From the NCBI GenBank assembly GCA_037039685.1, contig JAWNGF010000004.1, forward strand, positions 434,001-498,000: DNA of 64,000 nt. Reading direction: 5' to 3'. The translations under genes were made by a program, and so were the position numbers. Positions 48,528 to 59,286 of this stretch are shown here, in pieces. Position 1 is the stretch's first letter. The number at the start of each line of letters is the position of its first letter. A model generated the notes under the pieces. The model searched no databases. It worked only from the letters and a program-made list of their open reading frames with translations, and had not been told where the DNA came from. This stretch comes from Ceratobasidium sp. AG-K. Taxonomy: Eukaryota > Basidiomycota > Agaricomycetes > Cantharellales > Ceratobasidiaceae.

Positions 48528-48762
48528 TCGTACCTTTTTTTGTTGTATCTAAATCTCATGGGTTGTTCTCGAATATATTTGGGCATATAACACGTTTGAG
48601 GGACCGGAGGGGGTGACCACTCGTGTGGGCGACGCGACCATCTTACCCAAACAAACGGAGTCACGTGGCTGTGCTCAGGAACACATTTGGCGCTCGTGAT
48701 CGACGCTGAAACTCCGCTGGCGTAAATTTCCATTTACCCCGCTACTTTTTTCGAACAACGAT
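48528..48762. other. Short intergenic spacer
   Basis: Separates the two-TM protein from the next CFEM gene in the same orientation. No motif was identified. Confidence 0.35.
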
Positions 48763-49531
48763 ATGCGCCTCACGGTTGCGTTGGTATTCCTGCTCGTTGG
48801 GCATGTTATCGCTCAGACTGAACCAAAGTCTACTACGGACCATCCAGACAAGCATTCCCCACAATTATCGAATCATCAACATCAGCTCCGACTCGGACTG
48901 TAACAAGCGCCGAACCTCCCACTATCACACCTCCGAGTTGCGTGCAGGCTTGCATGATTCAGATTGCTGGAGAAGTTGGATGCAGAGATCGCTATGATTT
49001 GGAGTGCATTTGTGCGAGGTGAGTTTGGTCGTTGTTTTCTGGGTAGAAATGCTGATCATGAGTCTGGGCGGTAGCGAGGTTTACTTGAGTAGCGTCCGAC
49101 AATGCTACAAAGGGTTTGGGTGCGAAGAGGGGGAGATTCAGGATGCTGAAGGAAGCTACGCACGGGCTTGTGAAGGGATGTCTGACATGCGTATGTTCCA
49201 TTTTTGTCTCTCGTAATTGTTTGTTGATACTCTTTTCTTAGCGACTCTTACCGGTATGAAGTTCAACCCAGATATGATTTGATGAATGGTTATATTGACT
49301 TTTAGTACAGCTGAAATCTCCTCCAGTGATCTGCCAACTACCTTTCCCTCTGTATTCGCAACCACAGCGACTGATTCGGGTCAGATAAGAAGAGTTACAG
49401 GCGGTACGCCGGCCTCGGTTTCGAGTGTGAGCAACAAAGGCGTTGGGCGGTTGAATTGCAGTAGGTGGAAGCGAGCTGACACGATAGTTGGCTTGGGTAT
49501 AGCGGGAGGCGTCATGCTATTATTTGCGTAA
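48763..49531 (+). pseudogene. CFEM gene (plus-strand group, member 1), frameshifted
   Basis: Exons 48763-49018, 49075-49190, 49242-49253 and 49311-49531 total 605 nt, one short of a multiple of three. The start gives a signal peptide (MRLTVALVFLLVGHVIAQ). Between about 48840 and 48890 the frame must shift by one base to reach the CFEM sequence (CVQACMIQIAGEVGC, DLECIC, then QCYKGFGC and AC: eight cysteines, Asp retained). The last exon gives a Ser/Thr linker and a weakly hydrophobic end (TIVGLGIAGGVMLLFA). Apart from that single base the gene looks sound, so a sequencing error or a recent loss are both possible. Confidence 0.68.
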
Positions 49532-50283
49532 TATCGCTATCAGCCGATACACATCTGTATTAGTGCTTCTTTTCAAATTATAGTTTATTGTTTTTTTTGG
49601 CGAAGAACCATTGGGAATACAAAACACATGTGGTAGTAGATACTTGCCATACGCTCAGAGGATCGATGGCGGGTCTTAATTTGGGTTCGATGTTGCGGGA
49701 CCTGGTCGTGGTATGCAATATTAGTCGTATATCGATTCACCTGGGCGAGGGCTGGAGGAGCCTCGGACTTGGAAATGATCAGCGACAATTCATCGGGAGT
49801 TCCCCGTGAAGTCCACTGTATGGTTGTTGTCCCTCCGCGGCACCGTTAGTACTCAACTTAAGATGTTATCGAGAGGGTAGGAACCAGTCTGTGACGTAGT
49901 TAATCACCCAACCTGCATATGACTGTATGCGTATAAGTTGCCGCTGTCAACCCGAACCCCTTATATAACTGGTGTCTTGCTGATACATTGGATTAAAATT
50001 TGGGTACCATATGACACGCCGTTAACCCTCACCACGCTACAGAATCGAACAACATCGATTAACGTGACTACAAGTTCAATGGAACGCCAGACCATATAAT
50101 TCACACTATGCTGGCAGGCTCTCTTCACTTGGTGAATTGTCCATTTCAAACTTGCCAACCACTACTGGCGAAGCATCTGGTTCTGATTTCTGGGTCGCTT
50201 GACAGACCTCAAGCTGGATTTGGACCTAACTTTAAGAACGTGAAGTTTGATTTAGCTTACCGTAACCAATCAAGCCGTACTTC
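49532..50283. other. Intergenic, no gene recognised
   Basis: About 750 bp between two convergent CFEM-type genes. No coding or repeat feature was recognised. Confidence 0.4.
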
Positions 50284-50898
50284 CTACTGACGTTGCGCGC
50301 ACATCCGTTGAGTATTATCTGCCACCCTTGAAACGTCGCTGGGGTTGCATGGTGCATTGAGCTCGCAGGTTTTCACGATATCGATGTATTGATTCGGGCT
50401 GTTATTGACCAACTTAGCAATTAGATATTAATTCAAGTTTACACACTTACTTTGGACGAATACACCCCACATTTACTCTACGCAGAATATTCATTACATT
50501 GATAGTACCAATCAATGTTTGGGAGACACTTACATATTACCGCATTTTATTTCCCTAACTGCATACACCACACGTCCTTGGGGGCAATTTTTACCAGCTG
50601 GAATTGGCGGGAGCCCAGGGTGTGGTGGCGGCCGGCCCGCAGCTGGTGCGGTAGTTGCCTGGAGTCCCAGTGTTGAAGTTTCAGTACGAGACTAAAGAGC
50701 TAACAAGATAGTGAAGTATATGCGGTCTATGCCGCATTAAATAATCACCTGAACTGTGACTATCACCCTTTGGATGGGAGGAAGTCTGCTAGATTGGGCT
50801 GGGACTCTGGTGGGCACTTCCTGCCCAAAGGTAAGTAGGGGGAGTAGACAACCCAAAACGAGCAAAAACGGAAGAATCGGTCCCATCGACTGAATCAT
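50284..50898 (-). CDS. CFEM-array gene 8: degenerate CFEM protein
   Basis: Four exons (50898-50749, 50691-50534, 50477-50451, 50398-50284) join in phase to 149 residues. The exon structure, including the 27-nt third exon, is that of the array. The signal peptide (FLLVLGCLLPLLTFGQ) and Pro-rich linker are normal, but two CFEM cysteines are replaced by Arg (CPQGR for CxxxC, and CIR for CIC, both CGT codons). The Asp site is Asn. The protein stops after the CFEM domain, without Ser/Thr module or hydrophobic tail. It may be a decaying gene with an open frame. A closer ATG at 50886 is an alternative start. Confidence 0.6.
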
Positions 50899-51606
50899 AG
50901 CACACAGTAGAGATATGGGCAAGCAAGGAGACATCTGCCAAGCACACTGGCTTGGCGGCGATCTTATATGGGCATCATGGGCGTGAGCAACTGCCGATTC
51001 CCAGTTCGGCGGCGTTACGGATCCAAGCCTATCCGTGAATATTCCTGATTGTCCAACAGCACAGGTTTTTGAGATATATCTAACCAAGGAGTCAATGAGG
51101 CGGCAAGAGAGCGCTGAAATGCATGCGCGTTCTGTTCTATGCTGTGCCATCAACAGTACGTGCCCTTGTAGTTCTCGGCATGGGTGCGCTACACGTGTAC
51201 TCAAAGAGCTCAATATGAACGGATTCTTATACCCAGTGAGACATAGATTTACTCCGTACAGACATGCGAGATGTGGTTACGGATGCACATTGCATTTGTA
51301 TCTGCGCATGATAGTGTGCGAACATCGACGAACCCCATATCTTCAGTCTCGTCGAGTGGGTGGTACCCCCAAGATACGCCGCAGGGAAGTTACCACAGCA
51401 AGGATGCCCCAAGCTATCAGTATTAAATTATAGTTCCAAGTCAATTGTCAAGCGGGCGGCTACCCGGGCTGTGGTCGACTCCACCGGGCGCGGTCGAGGA
51501 AGCGAGTAAGAAATGAGCGCCATGGAATGGCTACTAGAAGACCAGTCCCAACACCGTCACGAAATCCCCACTCGCCTGAACCAGAGTCTCTAGCCTGTCG
51601 ATTACG
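50899..51606. other. Intergenic divergent spacer
   Basis: About 700 bp between CFEM-array gene 8 (-) and the second two-TM gene (+); it holds both promoters. No further gene was seen. Confidence 0.4.
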
Positions 51607-53376
51607 ATGCCTTCGTTAGAGTATCCGATCACGAGGTGGGTGCTAGTCCCATCCAGGGTCGTCGGGTGGCGCAAGGCCCTGGAGGTCACGTGTACTTCAG
51701 GATCAATGGTCACCATATACGGAACAGAGAGCGTTCATATATATCGTTCTCAATCGTTCAAATACCAATATTTCACGTTGCTATTCGATAGTTAGAATCT
51801 TGCTGATATCGCGTATTTAGACCGTATCCCTGGAAATGGACGACCCTCACCGCCGCTTTTTGTGGTGGGATTGTCCTGGTTGGGTTGAGTTTCCTCAATT
51901 GTATGTCACCCCCAGCCAACTCGGGTTTATATACGTTGACCTGGGTATAGTTATAGCGGTAGGATACAGCCGCCAGTCAGCGTACCGGGACGAATTCGAA
52001 TCGGCTCCTGGCGTGACTTGGAAACATAAGTTTGACATTAAGTACACTCGTGAGTCCACTCTTTACTAAGCCTAGAGCAAGATATGAAAATTGGAGTTTA
52101 GAGAGGGAAAGCATTAAATGTGACCCTTCTAGCCTCGTTATTGGAGGGATATATCGAACCAATGTATGCCCGCACTTTCTTTTCTGAACCAGTATCTAAC
52201 TTGCAAGGCAGCACGCAATATTCGCGCTCAGCACCGAGAGTCTTCGGGACCCAAATACAAACGCCCTTTTGGGTAGCGTAAATTATAGCGGAGACGTACT
52301 CGACAGTTGCCGCGTGAATCGAATCTACATGATGGCCGAATTTGCGAGGCATGAGGCCCACTACCGCGTAGGGGTTTTTACCTCCCCCTCAACCCGTACT
52401 AACATACAATAGGCCCAATTAGCATGCCGAGCTGGTACAACACTCTTTGCAAATTTCACAGTTGAATCAGCCGTCTCGCTGAGGGGAGGAGTGCCCTGCG
52501 GGATTGTTGCCGATACGCTTGATGCACTCCTCAACGAGCACTCTCCTCCCGAGATGTTTTCGATGGCGGTACTATACGCACTCGGTCTCGATGTCCTCGC
52601 CTCGCTCTTTTTCTACGCCCCACCGGTACCTAGCGTGGCGTCCAACGTAAGCGCACCTGCGTCAAGTATATGGGCCGAGTGGGATCCTCTCGCAGCAGGA
52701 GCAGATCTACCACTCGTGGTGGCGGGCATGGCTGCACCCGATGGCTCGTTCATCCAGTCCAACGATGCAACCGCCTTTACGAACTTGACGGTGACTGCCC
52801 AACGCGCGATCCAGAATTATGCGATTGCGTTCCATAGTACAATTCTCTTCGACGTCGGATCTGCCTTGGAACCTGAGGGAAATATCCTTACCAATCTTAC
52901 AGCCCTCCAGACGCGCATCGAGACACAGGACTTGCTCGAGACGTTCCAGATGAGGATGAACGGGAGCGCGCATGGCATTGGTTTTACTACCCCCGCTGCG
53001 CCGTTTTTACTCGCCAACTCGTTGGAGTTTCACTTGCCGATTCGATCAAGGGCGGAAAGCCCGCCGACAAGACTAATGCAGCGGTACTTGTGTCATAGTT
53101 TAGTACTCAAACCAACACAGACTTTGGTGGTAGATGTATTAGTCGCAACCGTGTCGATATTCATGGTTGTATGGGGAGTTGCCCAGATGGGGTTGATGTA
53201 CGTTGCCAAGCAGTATTGTAGAAATGGTGAGTTGCTCTCACTATGCACTAGAGGGTTTTGTTGATACGGTGGTAGGAAATTATTGCTCTTGCCCGATGTG
53301 TGATCCCCACGCTCATCGGGTCATGATGTTTTCTCTTGAGAGCCAAAGTTCAAACGTGTCTACAGATAAAGTCTGA
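51607..53376 (+). CDS. Two-TM extracellular-loop protein of unknown family, copy 2
   Basis: Seven exons (51607-51635, 51821-51900, 51951-52049, 52102-52163, 52212-52367, 52413-53226, 53276-53376) join in phase to 446 residues. Exon lengths 29, 80, 99, 62, 156 and 814 are identical to the copy at 46822, and only the last exon differs. Shared blocks include RPYPWKWTTL, CDPSSL.IGGIYRTN, DSCRV, SSIWAEWDPL, TAQRAIQNYAIA and LVVDVLVATVSIFMVVWG. Intron 1 is unusually long here (185 nt). The C-terminal tail keeps NYCSCP-x-C but then diverges. Its position beside a minus-strand CFEM gene repeats the arrangement at 44.5-48.5 kb. Confidence 0.85.
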
Positions 53377-54241
53377 TTAGATACTGACTGTATTGCAAAG
53401 CTTTCGCAGAGGCTGCATTGAGTTTTTGAAATTGGACTACTTTTTGGTGATGACCTGTTGGCTCGAATGGACTAGCTTGTCGTTGATTGGTGGTGTATTG
53501 AAATATAGTGTGTTCACCACTTACTCGACGGAACCGGACCTCAAACCATGCTATCACAATACCACCAAAGTTAGCAAACAAAGACGAAGAATTCCCGCAG
53601 TGTTTTATCAGCCTCGTCGCATCTGAGATCCTCTTTCACATTGCTTGTTGACATTTTAAAAGATAAAATCCATTTTTGGAACAAAAGTGAAAGGACGCTT
53701 ATCTAGGACAATACTTATATTGTGCAATAGCTCCTAGCAGGAACCCGAGCGTCATTTTCAACTCCATCCCACGGTCTTATTCAGCTTTCAATGAGACCAC
53801 TGTTCATGGAATGAGCACCATCGACTTGGCCATTGTCCCTCTTAATGGTGACGTCCTTGCTAAGTCACTCTCCAAAGGAGGCGTCATCGATCCATCGATA
53901 CCGAACTTGAGCGCTGGTCAAAAGCGTCAGCTTCCGGCCAAAAATGTCAGTAAATGCGCACTCATGCACCAGTCAGAGCGATATTGAGATATTTGGAACA
54001 GGCAAGTTGTGCGAACCTGCTCTCCGAACCCTCCTACATAGGTTTAACTGAGAAAAACGCACTGCAAAAAAACTAGTACCCAGAATACTGCTGGCCTGGG
54101 TGGCCAGCACGTGATGAAAAAAAAGTTATCGACACTGCCGCGGTGGCTCAACTGCTTCCCGAAACATGTGTTAAATTAGCCCGTAAGAGTCTGGGGCGGG
54201 CGTGCTTGCTTGGTAGTGATTGATTATTAAGAATTTATGAC
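53377..54241. other. Intergenic, no gene recognised
   Basis: About 865 bp. A short perfect inverted repeat (CTGGCC-TGGG-TGGCCAG) lies at 54091-54107, without a T-run or other support as a terminator. No gene was seen. Confidence 0.4.
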
Positions 54242-56074
54242 TTATGATGTATACAGGCTCCATAATAAAGTCTCTTGCCTATAACTTTCGTTATGTATGC
54301 GAACTAAAACAGGGTACGATGGTGACAGGGGAGAAAAAAAAAAACGAGAAAGAGCCATTTTTTGAGCTGCCCGGGGCCACACCCGGACATCATCAGAGCC
54401 GGACGCTATTCGCTTGCTATTGGGGGAGAAAACAACGGACATGATGTAAGCCTCGTGTCCCACAAGCTTTTCTCTCAGCGGGGTTCCATAACGAGCGTCC
54501 CACATGCGAAGTGTCCGATCGCACGACCCGGTGACAAGGTATACGTCGTTGGGAGAAAATGCGAGTGAAGCAATTCCATCATCATGGCTACGGAGGGGAG
54601 TGCCAATTGGAGTACCAGTGTGCGCATCCCAGATGATGACAGTGTAATCTTCAGAACCAGCCGCAATTCGTGTGTTATCAAATGAGAACGCAACGGACCA
54701 TACTGAGTATTTATGTCCACTCAATGGGCCAATTGTGCAAGCTCCTTTTGACACATCCCATATACCAACTGTACCATCGTAACACCCGGAGACAATTCGT
54801 TTACTGTCGCCCGACCGGGATATACTGTTGACTCCAGATCCAACGGGTCAAGTTGCCAGTGCTGCCCTTTCCCTTGATCCCATAGCCGTGCCCTCGATCT
54901 TCAATAACCCATGGGTGCGTGGCCCATAGTTTGACCATGTGTGACTTTTCTTAGGAGTAAAGGGCAACATGGAAACATAAATATGGGGGGTACTGCATGA
55001 AGCTTTCCTAGCGACGAATGTCGTAATTAAGCTGCGGGCATCGTACAGGAACTGGCACAACACCCTGAGTTCGTTATTTTTCTGAATTCTTTCGGCATAG
55101 CCCTACGAAAATATCTATATGTGCGCTCACCGGAAGCCAGACCAGCGCCTGAGTCAGCAGGCTCTCGCCAAGTGCCATGCTTCCCTTCAGGTTTAGTGTC
55201 TCCATCCAGAATAGTAAACGGTGCTGTAAAAAGACATATAGAGATGGCACAAACTCGGCGACGGTCCCAGCTCTTGACAGATGCTCAGCAAAAATTGAAA
55301 ATGCTCCGGTGCGCTCCGGAGCCGGGGTTTTGCTCGGGAGCGCTGCGTAGGCTCCGGAGCGCACTGGGAGCGTCGCAATCACGTGCTCCTGAGCGCTCCA
55401 GGAGCCTAAGGAGCACTTCGGAGGCCTCACGCGCTCCGGAGCATTTTCACTTTTTGTTGAGTGGTCCACCCAGTAACGGCACGCATAGAACAGCCCTGGT
55501 GAGATAGCCTGGTCGAGCCGGTCTTCAAGATCAGGCACATCCACGTCAACTCGATAGGATGTTTCAAGGCCGCAGATGTTAAATCTCAGACGTTTAGCCA
55601 TAATATCAAAGCATCAAGCCGTCAGGTGGCTGCGGTGCTGCGCCGCTTTACATTCGAATCGACCAGCGCGTGCAGCGCTATGTAAGAAGTCGGGAAATGA
55701 GGCGTGGAGCATTGAAACTACCCCATTGGCGGGTGAGACATGGAGTACCGATTGCGATGGCTGTATCACCAACTCCACTTTTCGCGCTTCATCAATGTCA
55801 GGTAACTCGGCGAGCATCGGCGCGGTCAACGGCTCGCGAGCGCAGGCGACCATCCAGAGTACGAGTTGCCGCAAATTCCACTCACTCTCTGGGACCTTTC
55901 CTTCGAAAGCCTGCGATAGTGTTGTCGAGTATAACTCATTGATCTCGACGTAGTTCTGTCCCGAAGCCTTGGGCGACGTTTCAAGCATAATCGACAAGCG
56001 TCCATCATGGAGCAAACCAGAGGCAGTGGAGGAACCAAAGGCAGTGGAGGAACTAAAAGCGGTAGGCGAACCAA
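54242..56074 (-). pseudogene. NLR-like NACHT-WD40 protein, truncated pseudogene
   Basis: Reading down from 56074, the frames match the region after the NACHT ATPase of basidiomycete NACHT-WD40 proteins: EINELYSTTLSQAF, CAREPLTAPMLAEL, VLHVSPANGVVSMLHASFPDFL, then AKRLRFNICGLETSY and LFYACRYWVDH. HRLLFWMETLNLKG, DARSLITTF, STPHIYVSMLPF and about four WD40 repeats follow (SGHKYSVWSVAFS.., GSCDRTLRMWDA.., ..RIASGSDD). Two in-frame nonsense codons interrupt it: TGA at 55614-55616 and TGA at 54848-54850 (where TGG is expected). A 178-bp MITE sits inside. The NACHT domain itself is missing upstream and the WD40 array is cut short. Such proteins are candidate non-self-recognition receptors in fungi; this copy is dead. 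Confidence 0.82.
55284..55461. mobile_element. MITE inserted in the NLR pseudogene (31-nt TIRs)
   Basis: The left end (55284-55314, starting CTCAGCAAAAATTGAAAATG) and the reverse complement of the right end (55431-55461, CTCAACAAAAAGTGAAAATG..) match at 28 of 31 positions. The interior is GC-rich, with GCTCCGGAGC palindromes. Removing the element and one copy of a TG (CA on the coding strand) duplication restores the expected coding sequence across the site (VDHLSRA). Element plus duplication is 180 nt, so the host frame stays open. Confidence 0.8.
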
Positions 56075-56689
56075 CTACGTTGACGCCAGAACCGCCTCCA
56101 GATCAGGCCGTTGAACGTAATATTAAGAAGTGATTAGGGTGAGCAAACTCTTCCCCGAGGCTTTTACTTTTGCTTAGCCTTAGGTATGCATCTCCGTTGT
56201 GTTGCAGTCAAGCGTTTCTAAATGAGATTCTTCGATTTGCAGGCTGTTCCCGGGATGAAGGAACGGAGACCCAGTAAGAACACGGCGACTAGTAGCTTAT
56301 ATTCTGAAACTAATCAGTTCCATAGAGCTTGGTTGCTGCGCCAATATACCCACCAGTTTGCTTTGCGTACGATGGCCCATCATTTTTTAAAAATACCCAA
56401 CTTGTGTAATCCACATGCTAGGCCCGAGAATTTGAAAATATCGCTTCCCTCGACCAACAGTGTTTTTTAGTGCGTTGCATTCGTCAAGGCAAGACAAGTG
56501 CGTACCCCACACCAGCCTCAGCCGGTAATTTATGCCACGGGATAAAAATTGGCATTTCATTTCCGCGAGTGGCGGTGTCAGGTACAGGCGGGGCTGAAAT
56601 TGATCGACGTCGGTCCCGACATTAGGCCATGTTGAAATATTTTCATCCCAGGCTCCCCTCTCACAAGGACCACCGCCACGACCCTCACG
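56075..56689. other. Intergenic upstream of CFEM gene
   Basis: Starts with an imperfect 18-bp tandem repeat (GGCAGTGGAGGAAC.., about 56020-56060 and nearby) at the broken end of the NLR. The remainder holds the promoter of the CFEM gene at 56690. No gene was seen. Confidence 0.4.
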
Positions 56690-57563
56690 ATGCGATTTTC
56701 AGCCCTCCTCGCGCTCGCCCTTTCAGCGCACGTAGCATCACAAACTATGACCGAACCTGAGCCAGAACCAACGATGAGTATTCAACCAGCACCAGAACCA
56801 ACCGAGCCCCCAACGAGCGATAGCTTTACTCCCACCCCTACTATTCTTCAACCCAGCGAGACAGAGACTACCGAGACCGAACCGACTACTACCATCCCAC
56901 CCAGTGCGACCGCCCTTCCCCCCGTTGGCGGTGGAGCGAGCTGCGTCCAGGCATGCCTCGCCCAAGCTGCATTTGAAGTCGGTTGCGCGAGCATTGCAGA
57001 TTTCCGCTGTGTTTGCAAGAGGTAAGTTGCTGAGCTAGTCGAACTTGGCAGTGGGCTAATTGAAACTATTAGCGAGAGGTACTTTGTGATTGCTCAAGGG
57101 TGTTTCAGTGGCGCCAGTTGCCAAGATTCGGCCGTTCAGACTGCAGCGGGAGAATACGAGTCTTCCTGCCGGCGACTAGACGGCGCGACCTCGAGCCAAA
57201 CCCAACGTACGTCCAAATTGATTCTTGCTGTTCCCGTGACTAACGCACCGAGCAGCCTCTTCTCGAGTCACGACTTCCCGTACACGCACAAATACTGACA
57301 CTCTCACTTCACTTACGACCCAGACGCTGGTATTCACCTCGGGCGCGGTTGTCACATTGTCCGACGGTGTAGCTACCACCCTTGCATCTGGATTTACCAC
57401 CACCCGTACAGGCCAAATGGGAGACTTGGCAGGTGGCGCTCCAACTGCGACATCCCCTCCTAATAATGGTGCTATCGGGAATTTAGACTGGAACCCATGG
57501 GGAAGAATGGGTATGATAGCCGGGCTGGGCGCAGTAGGGGGAATGATAGTATTGGCTGTTTAG
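56690..57563 (+). CDS. CFEM surface protein (plus-strand group, member 2)
   Basis: Three exons (56690-57021, 57073-57206, 57256-57563) join in phase to 257 residues. Signal peptide (MRFSALLALALSAHVASQ), an acidic Pro/Glu/Thr stalk (EPEPEPTMS.., SETETTETEP), then CFEM with eight cysteines (CVQACLAQAAFEVGC, DFRCVC, GCFSGASC, SC) and Asp at the presumed heme-ligand position. A Ser/Thr linker with TTQTLVFTSGAVVTLSDG relates it to the array module (TQTQTLVLTAGQVVTL). The tail (GMIAGLGAVGGMIVLAV) is hydrophobic, suggesting a GPI anchor. Here the first CFEM half and the DxxCxC segment share exon 1, so the intron before the array's 27-nt exon is absent. Confidence 0.88.
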
Positions 57564-58432
57564 GCTATTTTTTTCGTTGGCTGGGTAACTCTGTCTTGGT
57601 CTTGGCGGGGTTGAGTAAATTACGCATATGTTATTGTCATGGATATTTTGGTCTCGCGCTAAAAAATTTGAACGAGGATAAGAACATTATTGAATTTGTG
57701 AAAGCCCTCCCAATTCGGGTGCGAACGTGACTTTGGGCCCGTGATTGGCCGGACCATTCCATGACCACGCTTCGGTTTAGTCCTCTCCACCATCTACCCT
57801 TTTAATAGCTCCTTACCCACACACTCAACGAACCCGCTACGATGGGTAAGCCGCCCTCATCTTTGACTCAAGGCACGTCGCGACCAGGCGGGATAAAGAA
57901 GTGACACAGGGAAGCGAATCTGAGTCATAGCATTGCTCGGCTTCAAAGTACAGCATTTCACTACTCGGACTGTTTCGACAGCTGACAACATCGAAGCCTA
58001 GATTAGTCAAACAAGCTGGACAAATTAATCTCAATTTAATTACTCCGCATTGTTCTTGGGTCTAGGCAATTCAGTTTGCCTTTCACATAACACAAGTCTA
58101 TGGAGCGGCGTATGCTAAGACGAGCGTAGTAGTGAGCTTCCGTGCATTTCCCTGCCATCTTCACGCAGAATTTACCTCTTAACTCGTTGATTACGTCCGG
58201 AACAATGGTATCATATTTACATACACGGGTGCCTTCAGTGTGCCAAGCCTCAACCATAGATCACGTTCCTGATGGCGATGCCAGGCACATTGAATACATT
58301 TGACACTGACAGTTGACGTCGCCGGTTCCGGTGTCGGTCTCATGTTGTAATAAATTCGCCTCAAATTTATCTCTCTCTTTCATCCCCCCTCGACGACCAC
58401 CCATCTCACGAATACGATAAAAACGACCTACT
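57564..58432. other. Intergenic between plus-strand CFEM genes
   Basis: About 870 bp with no recognised gene. TTTTAATAGC near 57800 and CGATAAAAAC near 58415 are A/T-rich; the latter is too near the ATG at 58433 to be a normal TATA box. Confidence 0.4.
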
Positions 58433-59286
58433 ATGCGATTCTCTGCTCTACTAGCACTCTTCTTGGCCTGGCATGTCGCAGCACAATCCACGAGTGAACC
58501 TGGACCTGGCCCAGATCCGGAACCAACACGAAGCATCGAACCCGAACCCGAGCCAACTCTCAGCGTGCCCCCCGTGAGCGAAACCTCTATAGCGCCAAGT
58601 ATTACCGAAATTACCGAAATTACGGGTACTCCAACCGGGAGTGCCCCACCTCCCACCGGGAGTACCCCCCCTGGTGGTGGAAACTGTGTTCAGGGGTGTC
58701 TTACTGAAGCGGCATCCCAGGTTGACTGTGGGAGCAGTGCCGACTTGAGCTGTATTTGTAAGAGGTAAGTATTCAATCTCGCGCGCTGAAAATGGATATT
58801 GATTGGAACCGCAGCGCGACCTATTTGAACATTGCTCAGGCGTGTTGGGGGGCAAGTGGGTGTTCCGAAGCCTCCGTTCGGGCCGCAGAACAGGGTTACC
58901 AGTCGAGTTGCAGACAGTTGAGCCAGTCCCAATGTAAGTTTAACTCATCATCAGCGGGATACGAGCTAACGCGCCAAGTAGCCTCTTCGCATAGCTCCAG
59001 TCGTACACGAACCTACACTGGGACTCTTACCTCAATCACGACTCAAACCTTGGTCCTTACGAGGGGACAAGTCATCACGCTCTCTGACGGAATAGCTACA
59101 ACCATTGCATCTGGATTTACGACCATCCGTACGGGTCAGGTCGGAGATCTTGCAGGTGGGATTCCGGCCGCGACGTCTCCAGCGAACAATGGTGCGGTTG
59201 GGAATATGGACTGGAGCAAATGGAGTGGAATGGGTATGATGGCCGGGTTGGGTGTGGTTGGTGGTATGATTGTGTTGGCGGTCTAG
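58433..59286 (+). CDS. CFEM surface protein (plus-strand group, member 3)
   Basis: Three exons (58433-58764, 58815-58933, 58982-59286) join in phase to 251 residues. Exon 1 has exactly the same length (332 nt) as in member 2. Signal peptide (MRFSALLALFLAWHVAAQ), acidic Pro/Glu stalk, Thr/Ile/Pro-rich linker, CFEM (CVQGCLTEAASQVDC, DLSCIC, ACWGASGC, SC: eight cysteines, Asp retained). A TTQTLVLTRGQVITLSDG module precedes a hydrophobic tail (GMMAGLGVVGGMIVLAV). Likely GPI-anchored at the cell surface. A tandem duplicate of the genes on either side. Confidence 0.88.

Noticed and set aside
54091..54107. Hairpin CTGGCC-TGGG-TGGCCAG as a terminator
   Set aside because: No T-run follows and such terminators do not apply to polymerase II genes; a short palindrome can arise by chance.
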